NCBI RefSeq assembly: GCF_020921035.1
Contig: NC_063152.1
Coordinates: 26,535,903 to 26,599,902 of the forward strand
DNA from: Rhodamnia argentea
Taxonomy: Eukaryota; Streptophyta; Magnoliopsida; Myrtales; Myrtaceae
Direction: 5' to 3'
Length of the DNA stretch: 64,000 nucleotides
Under the pieces are notes generated by a model. The model saw only the letters and a list, made by a program, of their open reading frames with translations. It ran no database searches and was not told where the DNA came from. The stretch's first letter is position 1; the number at the start of each line of letters is the position of its first letter. Both the position numbers and the translations under genes were made by a program. Shown in pieces: positions 51,519-63,588 of the stretch.

Positions 51519-52407
51519 AATGGTTATTTTTCCCCTGAAAAAAGAAAAAGGGCTGTAAATAACTTCCAAAACCCTTTTAATTTATATCTGCATGCACTGC
51601 GTTTGGAATTATTTACACATTTCTCTGAGACCCATGCTTAGAAACTGAACATGACAAATGAATTTTTTCCGTTTTCCTTCGTTGGACTTGGTTTTTGGGC
51701 CTAGCTAAAGGTTTTCGATTGCGTCAATGTAGTGATATAATCTTTCTATTAGATCGTTTATGCCCTTTCAATTGCAGATGAAGAGTATCTAGGGTTTTGG
51801 ATGTGCAGGGGAGTCGTTCATCAATGTCGTCGAAATAGATACTCTTGCGTTGGATCTGAACTTTTGATTAAACAAATTTGCGATCTGATGTGTCATTTAT
51901 TTTTGCATGTCGTTGTGACACTTAGTTAATTGGAGGAAATTTTAGATACTGTTCTCACCTATTGCGCCAAAATTTGCATCCCTATTTTTAAAAGCGCCGT
52001 TTTAATTTTTTCCTGAATTTTTTGAAAATTCACTTTGAATTACATTCGTTATCCTTTACTCTTGTTTACTTTATAAAATAATGCTATCGCAAGTCACCGA
52101 AACTTTTCAATATATGCAATTTCATTTTTTTACTCTCCTTTTCTCGTAAAATCGAGTCATTTAAAAGATATATATTTGTCTATTTACATTAGATATGCAG
52201 CTAAAAACCTTAATTGAAATGTTGAGGCGATCGTTAAATCTAAATAATCATGAATATTTAGCATATAACGGGGAAAGAATTTCGAAGATTGCGAAGTGTA
52301 GATTTCAAAACTAGGGATACACAGTGTAATCGAGCAAAAATTAAGGATGAATTTTGTAATTCTCCGAAAGTAATTTCCTTTTCTTGGTCCAAAAGTGAAA
52401 AATGATC

Positions 52408-52425
52408 AGTCTTTTTTTTTTGGTC
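52408..52425 (-). repeat. Micro-insertion in copy B, reverse orientation (GACC plus poly(A))
   Basis: On the plus strand, AGTC plus 11 T plus GGTC lies between two copies of AAAATGATC (52399-52407 and 52426-52434). In reverse it reads GACC followed by poly(A), the same head as the plus-strand micro-insertions. I could not find a clear equivalent in copy A, which differs here. Confidence 0.6.
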
Positions 52426-53795
52426 AAAATGATCGATTCATGAGGTTAAATTGGTTCTCATCCCTTATAATGTGATTGATTAGTTCTTTGCTATATTGAG
52501 TTTATATAGCAGTTTGGCCCCACGTTGAAGTAAGACGATTCCACACCCATGAGTGTTTCATTATCTAGTCAATTAACTATACAATATTAATTAGAGTATC
52601 CATTTATAACTTTAATTTTCCAACGAATTGCCAGAATAAAAGACAGAAAGTGATTTACCGGAGTAGGGTCTACGAGCCTCCTTATAGGCGAGTAGTGGGG
52701 CAGCAATAATGAGGATCAAAGTTGATTAATCATAAGAATCTAGACATAATTAACCACATGCCGCATACATCTGTATATGATATCCTTTTATTGTAAATAA
52801 TCTATAACAAAGTCCAAAGAAAGCATGTGCTCCTATAAATCATGTGGGGTGATCCCTATACACTCTATTCATATTGTAATCCATTTATTAGTTGTAAGTG
52901 TATAACAAATTTGAAATGTCACGGGTTTCAAAGATGAAATCACATGCTTATATATTTCGTGTGGCGTGATGTAATGTACATTTTGTCTTTATCGTAAAGG
53001 ACGATGTATCGAGTTTATTCATAAAAAAAGTTCCTTTATTTCAAGTTGAGTTAGTATTCAATTATCATGTGATCCTCATTCTCCATAACTAAAGTCTATA
53101 CATCAATCATTGATTCAACCTCACCTCTTCCCCATAGGAATAAAATATCCTCTCTAACAACGGCAAGTATGTGCAATTTAGAGTGTTTTTGTTTCGTCTA
53201 TGAAAATTTTCATGAAAAGGTTTTTCGGACGTGCACGAGGGATTAACTTTCACTCACTCACTCTCAAAGTTTTAAAGAAATCAACCGGCTAGAGATTCAG
53301 ATGAGGGAAATTTCCTTCAACTAAGGATGTTGTAGAATAGTCTTTTTGTAAGCATGTCGCGGAAAATACATCTGTGGTCTTGAAAAGGAAGATCAACGTA
53401 GGTACTTAAACCTTGTACGCATGTAATGGCAAATATTTCTAAGATCAGGTATGTCTATTTTCCTCTATCAGGTTCACAACTTGCTACAATAGAATGCTTT
53501 TACAATGTGTATTTACTAAAGGAAGCTATTAGTCTGACAGTATTGTCGGTTATTTTTTACCACACGATCTCTCAATTAATAAGTGTTTTATGCAAAACAC
53601 GCGATGATGGTGTGTGGTTCTATGGTTGAGATTGTACTGTCTCTAATAGTACTGTCGGTGAAGCATTTCTCATTACTAAACTCAATTGTCATAAATGAAA
53701 AAAGGATTTTTCTATCCAGCTCCACAAGCTCTAATGTGAAGTTCAGAAATTTAATTTGTCATAAGTGAACTCGATATATACCATTGTGCCAAAAG

Positions 53796-53940
53796 TATTT
53801 TTTTTTGTATGTATTTGTCTGTCCTATCTCCAACACTCCTCTCTCTAATTTTGCTCTACCAAGGCCGAGTGCGAGAGTCGAAACCCGCACCTATGGCACT
53901 AGTGTCCCCACCTCCCAATCCATTTACCAGTAGGGCCGTA
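53796..53940 (-). mobile_element. SINE in copy B (absent from copy A)
   Basis: In the minus direction: a body of about 130 bp with a B-box-like GGTTTCGACTC, then GGAGATAGGACAGAC and an A-rich tail. The flanks TGCCAAAAG (53787-53795) and TGCCAAATG (53941-53949) look like a target duplication. Copy A at about 43318-43350 runs through without the insert. The layout and tail phrase match the SINE at 35452-35650, so both belong to one tRNA-like SINE family. Confidence 0.7.
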
Positions 53941-54785
53941 TGCCAAATGGTCTTCTACAATGAGGACAAAATGTCGCTTATGTTCTCTTGTTATTTTCAT
54001 GAGGTACTCTTGTTGACCTCGAAGAATCATATAGGATAAACGTTTTTATCATGAAAACCATTATCATAATCTAGAATTTTCGTTCTTTGGTCTTGCCAAT
54101 TATTCTCAAATATTTGGCCCGTTTGTTTCAAACTTTTCAGGCTTGAATTTTTTGGCATGCATGCCGGTGTTGTTAAACTTGAATAGATTATGGACATATC
54201 TGTGGACATTTGATGCCGCAAAAGGTTAACCTTGTTGAATTTTGCATGGGCAACTTGAATACATTATAGATAAATTAATGAAAGAGGGTGGAAATTAACT
54301 AAAGTAGCATCTCCAATAATGTCACAGGTACAGCGAAAGCAAGTCATGAACCATGCGTTGGAATTTTGTGGAAGCAAGAATCTTCAACGAAGAAAAAGTG
54401 GAAGTGGCAAGTCAAGAAAATGATCTTTGGTGGGTATATGATTAATTCTTGCCGTTGACCTTCTCATATGAGCAATATTTCAGTAGATTGACTCTCTTTT
54501 TTTTTTTCTCCTTTAACGTTGTTGTTCTGGCGTCATCACGTTGCTAGATGAAAGATGCAAACATTTGAGGATTTTTTTTTCTTTTAATTCGGAGGCGCAT
54601 AGGCATGAAGACTCGGCTACTTGAGCACTCGAAGAACACCCTGCAGGCTTCATGAATATGTTAAGTTTATTCCTTTGGCCTGTACCGATAGCATTGGCCC
54701 GGAACAACTTGCACGCAATTTGTGGGAATCGAAGAAAGTATATGAAACTTAGGAGAGCGATGTTATCGGATCATTGGGAATATTC

Positions 54786-55776
54786 TGTAACAAAATTCAA
54801 TATGGCGATAATATAAATGTCGTGATCGGTATACAAATTGATAAATGTATTAAAATTGAAATTAGAATAGTACAATCACAGAAACGAACATAAATGGAAT
54901 TGCAATAATAATATTGAAAAGAAACGGTGCCGATGCAAATAATACCGAGGCCTGTGTTTGACACAGTTTCCTTAAAACAGATTCGTCCCCTCTATTACGT
55001 GCTCGAGGTTTCGTGAACGTCTATCTCCCAGGATACAACGGTTGGCAGCGAAGAAGCAAGCACGCACCTCAAGGCTGTCGGCGAACTTGAACAAAGCGGA
55101 ACCGAACACTATCGAAAACAATGCAAATGCTGAGAGCAAAAGAGAGAGGATTTTCGGACGAGCCAAAAAATTGTGGATGGGAAGCCACCTACTTCTAGGG
55201 TCGATGGGGGATGTTTCGGAAATTGAACTATAACGGCCAATTAAATTTGCCGTTATTATGTAACGACAGAATCAATTCAGCAGCCGTTGCCGTTTCAACA
55301 TTAACCTGCTAATGAATTATAACGGCTGATTAAATCCGCCGTTATAATATCAATTTCGTAACGGCAATGCCATTAATCTGCCGTTATAATATCGATTTCA
55401 GCAACCGTTACAAAAAATTGTAACAATTTGAGTTGGAAAAATAAATCGGAAGGCAAAATTGGGCTTTTCGCGAGGCCCACCTCTCGGTCTTGCATTCGTG
55501 TACGCAGGTTGTGCGCTCGCGCCCAAGTTTCAGCTCGTTGGGTCTCCGTCGGGGCCTGGGATTTGCACCCCCCCTGCGCCTGTGTGCGAGGCATAGTACT
55601 TGTGTTGTGACAGTTACCACTCAAAAGGAGTGTAACTATCTATAAAGCACTCTAAAGCCTTCTTTCTTTTCAATGTGGGACTAGTGTTTTTCCACTTCCC
55701 ACTTCCAACTCAAGGGTGTTCTTTGAGCATCAATTTCTCATTCATCCACCCTTCAATTTGTTCCATATTTCCAACA
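54786..55776 (-). repeat. Left LTR (3' LTR of the copia element)
   Basis: On the plus strand it starts TGTAACAAAATTC and ends CCATATTTCCAACA; 991 bp. A purine-rich GTGGGGGA (minus strand, near 55779-55796) just inside is the polypurine tract. It contains three short inverted-repeat units of the type ATAACGGC and GCCGTTAT (55229-55256, 55318-55349 and 55361-55390). Confidence 0.95.
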
Positions 55777-56330
55777 ATCCCCCACATGAATGAAAATTGT
55801 TTTAGTTTTGACTCTGTGATAATGTTCAACAATTGAAACCTGCATAGGATAGGTAGGTGTTACTCTTTGAACCTTCCCTTATGAAAATGTATTTACTTTA
55901 CTAGCTGTCCAGTAGACATGATATCCTTGAACTGTCCTGCTTTCTCATGTAAATGAACCATACACTTCACACGGGAATCATCTAAACGTTTGTTCAGTTC
56001 TCATGATTATGTTCGTTTTGGCCATGAACATCAACCTGGTTCTGCGAGAGTTTCTAAAAAATTTAGCCCTAAATAATTCTCCTTTGAAGCGGCCCTACTT
56101 CTCTCTCACATAGGTGATTACTTAATTTTGAGTAATTTGTTTACTCCACTTAAGAATCATTAAAGCAAAAATTGCTATCCTTTTCCTTACAATATCACTG
56201 GTATTTTATAGGAATGGTTTTAGGGATAAACCCCCACGGTGACATCACTAAGTTTATATAATTAGGTTGTCCCTTTGAACCTAGATCTTGGGATCTCCAG
56301 TCAACTAGGTTGGGTTTCCTTTATATCAAC

Positions 56331-59300
56331 TTATTCTTTTATGGGCTTCGGTCCCATTCCTCTTGTCAATTTTTCAACTAACTCTCTATTTAACCCTTTG
56401 GTTAGCGGATCCGTAATATTATCCTTTGACTTTACGTAGTCAATAGAGATAATTCCAGTTGAGAGTAGTTGTCTAATGGTATTATGTCTACGACGTATAT
56501 GTCTAGACTTACCATTATACATGTTACTCTGTGCCCTTCCAATCGCAGATTGATTGTCACAATGTATACAGATTGGTGGCACGGGTTTTTGCCATTTTGG
56601 AATATCCTCTAAGAAATGGTGTAGCCATTCAGCCTCTTCACCACATTTATCCAAAGCTATAAATTCAGATTCTATTGTGGATCCGGCTATAACAGTTTGT
56701 TTACGGGATTTCCAAGATACAGCAGAACCTGCTAATGTGAATACATATCCACTAGTAGATTTTGAGTCTTTTATATCGGATATCTAGTTCGCATCACTAT
56801 ATCCTTCTAAAACATTTGGGTATCCGGTATAGTGCAGGCCATGATTTCGAGTATACCGTAAGTACATAAGTACTCTCACTATTGCTTTCTAGTGATCAGC
56901 ACTCGGATTGCTCGTATATCTACTCAATCTACTAACCGTATAGGCAATATCCGGTCTAGTACAATTCATTAAGTACATTAGACTTCCAATAACTCTAGAG
57001 TACTCTACTTGAGAAATACTCTCTCCTCTATTCGTGGATAGATGAAGACTATTGTCTAATGGTGTTCTAGCAATACTAGAATCATTCATGTTGAATTTTT
57101 CAAGAATCTTGTCCACATAGTGTGACCGGTTTAAAATAAGACCTTCTGACGTTCTTGTGATTTTAATTCCTAAAATCACATTAGCAAGTCCCATATCTTT
57201 CATGTCAAATCTTGAATTCAACATATTCTTGGTAGATTTCATCGTTTTGTCATCGCTTCCAACAATGAGTATGTCATCTACATAAAGACACAAAATGACA
57301 TAACCATTTTCCGTCTCTTTAATGTAGACACATTTATCACATTCATTGATCTTAAATCCATTGGTAATCATTGCATAATCAAACTTTTCATGCCATTGCT
57401 TTAGCGCTTGTTTTAGGCCATACAATGATTTCACCAATTTACAGACTTTCCTTTCTTGCCCTGGAACCGTAAAACCCTCAGGTTGTTCCATGTAGATTTC
57501 TTCATCCAAATCACCATTTAGGAAAGCTGTTTTTACATCCATTTGATGTACTTCTAGATTTTGCAATGCTGCAATTGCAAGTATCATCCCGATGGAGTTT
57601 ATTCTCGTCACTGGAGAATAAGTATCAAAGCAATCTAAGCCTTCTCGTTGTCCGTACCCTTTGATTACAAGTCTGGCTTTATACTTATCAATGGAGCCAT
57701 CTGGTTTCATTTTCCTTTTAAAGATCCATTTAGACCCTAAAGGTTTACAACCAGGAGGAAGATCTACTAGCTCCCAAGTATGATTCCGCAAAATAGAATC
57801 AACTTCATTTTTTATTGCTTCTTTCCATAGAGGTCCTTCGGAAGAATTCACAGCTTCTGCATAGTTTAATGGTTCATTTTCTAACAAATAAGTTAGAAAA
57901 TCATTTCCAAATGATTTTTCCACTCTTGCTCTTTTGCTACGTCTGGGTTCTAGTTCATGATCTGAATCATGACTTTTTCCATTCATAGTTTCATTTGTTC
58001 GTTTAGACGAACTTGATCCATCATTGGATTTGCAAGGAAATACATCTTCAAAGAATGATGCATTCCTAGATTCCATGATCGTATTCTTGTGTATATCTGG
58101 AATTTTCGATTCATGTACAAGAAATCGATATGCATTACTGTTATGTGCATAGCCTATAAAGATACGATCCACCGTTTTAGGACCTATCTTTATTTTCTTT
58201 GGTGTTGGAACAGCCACTTTTGCAAGACACCCCCACACTCGTAAGTATTTGTAGGATGGTCTCCTACCTTTCCATAGCTCATAAGGGGTTTTATCCTCTT
58301 TCTTTCGAGGTACCTTATTTAAAAGGCAATTGCTTGACAAAATAGCTTCACCCCACATATTTTAAGGTAAACCTGAACTCGGTAATAATGCATTCATCAT
58401 TTCTTTCAATGTGCGATTTTTACGTTCAGCAACACCATTTGATTGAGGTGAGTAGGGTGCAGTTACTTCATGTATAATTCCGTGTTGTGTACATAATTCA
58501 CCAATTGGTACTTCGTACTCACCACCTCTATCACTTCTCAATCTTTTAATTTTCTTGTTAAGTTGATTTTCAACTTCATTCTTATAGAGAACAAATTTCT
58601 CTAAGGCTTCATCTTTGCTTTTAAGCAAATACACATAGCAGTATTTCGTGCTATCATCGATAAAAGTAATAAAGTATTTATTACCACCTCTTGTTTGCAT
58701 GAATTTCAAATCGCAAACATCACTATGAATTAATCCAAGGGGTTCGGTGTTTCTTTCAATTGTTTGAAACGATGATCTGGTTAATTTTGCCTCAACACAA
58801 ATTTCACATTTATATTTTAAATCAATTTGGAATGAGGGTATATGTTCCAAGTTAATTAATCTACGCAATGTATCATAATTAACGTGTCCTAGTCTACCAT
58901 GCCATAAATTGGAAGACTCAAGCAAATAAACGGAAGACTTATTATCTTTATTGATAATTGTCATTACATTGAGCTTAAACAGCCCATCGGTTACATATCC
59001 CTTCCCCACATACATTCTAGATTTAGACAAAATAACTTTGTCCGACTCGAACACCATACGAAATCCATGCTTGTTCAACAGCGACCCGGAGACCAGGATC
59101 TTTCGAATTTTCGGCACATATAGGACATTATTCAGAGTCGGCTCTTTTCCGGATGTCATCTTCAACAGTACCTTCCCTTGGCCTTCGACAGCAGAAGAGG
59201 CAGAGTTTCCCATGAAAACTTTCTCCCCAATAATTGGTTCGAAAGTTGTGAATAGGTCCTTATTGGAGCATACGTGCCTAGTGGCACCAGTGTCAATCCA

Positions 59301-60299
59301 CCATTCCTTCGGATTGGACCCAACCAAGTTCACTTCAGAAACCATTGCAGAGAGGTTTATATCTGACACATCTTGAGCGATGTCATTCACCATATTTGTT
59401 TCATAACTCTTCTTCTTTGGAAATCTGCAATCCACAAATCTATGACCCATCTTGCCACGGTTGAAGCATTTTCCTTGAAACTTGTTCTTGGAAACTCCTC
59501 CTTTTGGTCCCAACTTTGGCTTGGCAATCTTCTTGTTCTTGGGGCCATGCCTATGCTCCACAACATTTGCTTTAGCCGTAGTAGGATTGAACCCTCTACG
59601 TTCGGAACCTCTGTTATCTTCTTCGATTCGAAGTCTAACAATCAGCTCCTCTAGGTTCATTTCCTTTCGCTTGTGCTTGAGGTAGTTCTTGAAATCCTTC
59701 CACCCGGGAGGTAGCTTCTCAATAATAGAAGCTACTTGGAAGGTTTCACTCAAGATCATGCCTTCAGCCTGAATCTCATGCAAGATCACTTGAATTTCTT
59801 GCACTTGATCGATCACGGTCTTAGAATCCACCATCTTATAATCAAGGAATCGACCGACAACAAATTTCTTTGCTCCGGCATCCTCTGTTTTATATTTCCG
59901 GTCCAAGGATTCCCATAACTCCTTTGCTGTTTTTATTGCACAATAGACATTGTACAACGAGTCATGTAAACCGTTCATGACATAGTTCCTACATAGGAAG
60001 TCAGAGTGCTTCCATGCCTCAACGGCGTTGAAGGCTTGCTTATCCGTTTGTCCCTCGGATAGCTTAGGAGCTTCCTCGGTCAAGAATCTCGCAAGATTCA
60101 AGGTTGTTAAGTAAAACAGCATCTTTTGCTGCCACCTTTTAAAGTTCGATCCGTTGAACTTTTCGGGTTTCTCACCATGGTGGACAGAAACCGCAGCAGG
60201 GCGAGAGGATGATCCAGGCAATTGGACACCTAAGGCAGAGACAGAGCTTTGGTTGATGTTGTCGGCGAGCACATCAACAACTTCGTTTCCAGTAGCCAT
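56331..60299 (-). pseudogene. gag-pol region of the copia element
   Basis: Starts about 43 bp inside the 5' LTR with [14 protein letters not shown]. The coding region of gag, protease, integrase, reverse transcriptase and RNase H is continuous in order and well preserved, with about two or three breaks overall. It is treated as a retroelement fossil. The nearest lineage within copia is not decided by eye. Confidence 0.9.
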
Positions 60300-60342
60300 T
60301 TGAATTTCAAGTACGAGTCGAGATCGGAATCTGTTTTAAGAT

Positions 60343-61334
60343 TGTAACAAAATTCAATATGGCGATAATATAAATGTCGTGATCAGTATACAAATTGATA
60401 AATGTATTAAAATTGAAATTAGAATAGTACAATCACAGAAACGAACATAAATGGAATTGCAATAATAATATTGAAAAGAAACGGTGCCGATACAAATAAT
60501 ACCGAGGCCTGTGTTTGACACAGTTTCCTTAAAACAGATTCGTCCCCTCTATTACGTGCTCGAGGTTTCGTGAACGTCTGTCTCCCAGGATACAACGGTT
60601 GGCAGCGAAGAAGCAAGCACGCACCTCAAGGCTGTCGGTAAACCCGAACAAAGCGGAACCAAACACTATCGAAAACAATGCAAATGCTGAGAGCAGAAAG
60701 AGAGAGGATTTTCGGACGAGCCAAAAAATTGTGGATAGGAAGCCACCTACTTCTAGGGTCGGTGGGGGATGTTTCGGAAATTGAACTATAACGGCCAATT
60801 AAATTTGCCGTTATTATGTAACGACAGAATCAATTCAGCAGCCGTTGCCGTTTCAACATTAACCTGCTAATGAATTATAACGGCTGATTAAATCCGCCGT
60901 TATAATATCGATTTCATAACGGCAATGCCATTAATCTGCCGTTATAATATCGATTTCAGCAACCGTTACAAAAAATTGTAACAATTTGAGTTGGAAAAAT
61001 AAATCGGAAGGCAAAATTGGGCTTTTCGCGAGGCCCACCTCTCGGTCTTGCATTCGTGTACGCGGGTTGTGCGCTCGCGCCCAAGTTTCAGCTCGTTGAG
61101 CCTCCGTCGGGGCCTGGGATTTGCACCCCTCCTGCGCCCGTGCGCGAGGCATAGTACTTGTGTTGTGACAGTTACCACTCAAAAGGAGCGTAACTATCTA
61201 TAAAGCACTCTAAAGCCTTCTTTCTTTTCAATGTGGGACTAGTGTTTTTCCACTTCCCACTTCCAACTCAAGGGTGTTTTTTGAGCATCAATTTCTCATT
61301 CATCCACCCTTCAATTTGTTCCATATTTCCAACA
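60343..61334 (-). repeat. Right LTR (5' LTR of the copia element)
   Basis: 992 bp, same ends as the left LTR and about 98 percent identical to it. Because the genes are on the minus strand this is the promoter-bearing LTR. A TATA-like element is suggested near 61200 on the minus strand. Confidence 0.95.
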
Positions 61335-61339
61335 TATTC

Positions 61340-63588
61340 AACATCCGCCAATTTGCTTAGCAGACCAACTTCAAATTTTTGGCATCCATCTATTTCAGTT
61401 TTGAATAGATGATTGCATCCTATAACGGACATATTGAAATAATGGGATAACAATACTAGAAGGATCAAAACTATTGTGCCGAACACGGGATGTTTTACCC
61501 TAATAAGTTTTCGATTGCCGAAAAATAGTAGGTAGCATTATTTTTAAAGATAAATAATTCCATGTGGCCCGACGGAGATATCAATCCTTAATATACAAAG
61601 TAGAAAACAATGCCATTTGACAACACAAAAGAGCCCCAGTTAAATTAAGAAATTGTGTTTATTTTACTAGTCCAACCAAACCCTTGCCCCAAATTTCACT
61701 CTTAATCCGAATGGATCATTTGATAGCGGAGCGACCCGACCGTTAACCCGACATTTGGGAGGATAAAGATTCACGAAGAGGGAGAGAGTGAGATTAGGTT
61801 TGGCGAGCGATGTCGTTTTGGGCTGATTTTCTAGTCACGTCGGATATCGTATTCTTTGCCCCGTGAACGATGTCGTTTTGGGCTGATGTTCACATCATAT
61901 TTGCCACGTTGGATCTTTTGTAACTTTTAAAAGCCACGGAGGGCATGTTAGTAATTATCATAAATCACATGTAGGATTTTACGGCAAACCAAATTACGAG
62001 GTATCTTAAATAATTAACTTTTAGAAGTGTTAGATTCAAAGTGATCATTTGCAAAGTTTCGACAAGAAGCCATGCATTGTACAATAATTTTGACCCTTTT
62101 AGTGTTCTTTTTCCTTCTTTCTAGATCAAACCCGCTCTTTCAATAAGAACCGATTTTTCAATTCGGTTCAATTTTCTTGAAAAATCGAACCGAACCGAAT
62201 TGAACCATTAGCATGCAAGCTTGAACTAAACCAAATCTCGCCCTGAATTGAATATGAATTGAACCAAAATTTTAGTTCGGTTCGGTTTTTTATTTTTCTT
62301 TTTTTGATTTTGATTTTGACTTTTGTTTTTCCTTCTTCTTTTGTTTGTTTTCTTTTTAGGCCCTCAACATCAAAAAAAAAAAAAAAAAGGAAAAGGAAAA
62401 ATATAAAAAGGTTATTATGGAGATTTTCAGTGCGATTTGGTTAACCGAATTGAATCGAAATAACTAAATTGGAAGGAATGAAGAGTCATTTTTCAATTAT
62501 CTAAACTGAAAATCGAACCGAAATGCACGAAATTTTCAATTTAGTTCGGTTTTATTAGCAGTTTGGTTCAGTTTTCCAGTTTGATTTTGACACCCTTAAT
62601 TATCCCTCATTTGTGGAAAAGAGAAATGGCTACAATAAGAGCTCGGTGTCATTGTGTTAACAAAAAGTGGCTTGGTATTATGTCCACTACAGAAACCAAA
62701 CTTCATAAGTTCAGGAAATGATGTTCTCTTTTTTTCCCCCTTTCGTTAAAACATCCGATTCATGAAAAATAAATGATTTGAAAATAATTTTCTTGATAGT
62801 TTGTATTGTTTGAAATAATTAATCTATAAAAATATATTTTATCATCAACAACAAAACTTTTCATGGACGATTCGATCATACATTTTAATAACCATTATAA
62901 GTGATCATGTTTAAAGAAAATATTTTACAAATCATTTATTTTCTGTAAAAAATAAAACTCAGGTGTGCAATCATTACCTCTAAGAAGTTAGATTGTTAGA
63001 CTACAACACATTACATATCATCGGCTTAACTTTTCCCTTGGGTGTGAAATTACGAGGAAAGACTAAATGTTGTGGATCCAATATGTGTGGATGAAAGAGT
63101 TTTGACAGTTAATACGCGTCAGAATTCAAGGGCTTGTTTTTTTTTAATATGACTCTAAGTGTGACGAATCATTTTCGAATGTGACTCTCCAAGTTGGTTC
63201 TTTTAAAACTTCAAATACTTGTTGTTTAGAATCAAATAAAAGCAAAAAATATAATTTTTTTTCACTTTCCTGTCAAAATGTAAAATACTATTCAAAACTT
63301 TAAAGGAGAAAATTGTATGAGAACCAAATCTTAACATTTATACTTTGCCAAATTCTAAGTGTTTTGCATTAAAAATAGTTAAACTTTGTGAATAGCAAGA
63401 TCTAGGTTAAATGAAAAAAATTAAGTACTAAAGTAAATCCAGTCAAACTAGATTATTATAGTACCTTGTATAGCGGCTTCTTTTCTTTTTTATTTTTTAT
63501 AGGTTAACAGTGCAGTAGCACGCATTGCTGACTCTGAGTGTTTTGTTTTATTAGACGGACTAGATTCCCAAATCCAGGAGATCTCAAC
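61340..63588. other. Remainder of copy B with repeat debris
   Basis: No gene supported. It contains a 19-bp direct repeat GATGTCGTTTTGGGCTGAT (twice, about 61810 and 61869). A degenerate hAT-like MITE occupies about 62140-62595; its right terminus reads TTAAGGGTGTCAAAATC in reverse and its interior is full of GAACCGAA motifs. A small fold-back element lies at about 62760-62955 (arms AAATAAATGATTTG and CAAATCATTTATTTTC). The end (from about 63330) matches copy A 45930-46210. Confidence 0.5.

Larger units (their letters stand above)
54786..61334 (-). mobile_element. Ty1/copia LTR retrotransposon, nearly whole
   Basis: A 6.5 kb element with two long LTRs, a 5-bp duplication TATTC (54781-54785 and 61335-61339) and genes on the minus strand. 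Order along the minus strand: Gag with zinc-knuckle region (about 59.4-60.3 kb), protease ([12 protein letters not shown], near 59.3 kb), integrase (58.4-58.95 kb), reverse transcriptase (VDDILIVGSD, near 57.27 kb) and RNase H (56.3-56.9 kb). Protease-integrase-RT-RNase H order defines copia. It looks nearly complete, with about two or three breaks in the polyprotein. The LTRs differ at roughly 21 of 991 positions (about 2 percent), so it is young, in the range of one to a few million years depending on the assumed rate. It inserted into copy B after the segmental duplication. Confidence 0.95.
49620..63588. repeat. Segmental duplication, copy B (split by a copia element)
   Basis: Direct-orientation paralogue of copy A, from the sequence beside the ERF stop to GGAGATCTCAAC. 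It includes the ERF gene, the 129-residue ORF and all landmarks up to GCACGCATTGCTGACTC near 63518. The copia element at 54786-61334 splits it at CATTGGGAATATTC and AACATCCGCCAATTTGC, which are contiguous in A at about 44465-44500. Without that element the copy is about 7.4 kb. Confidence 0.9.

Noticed and set aside
58951-59685. Plus-strand open frames of 67-141 codons within the retroelement
   Set aside because: They are antisense shadows of the copia gag-pol region.
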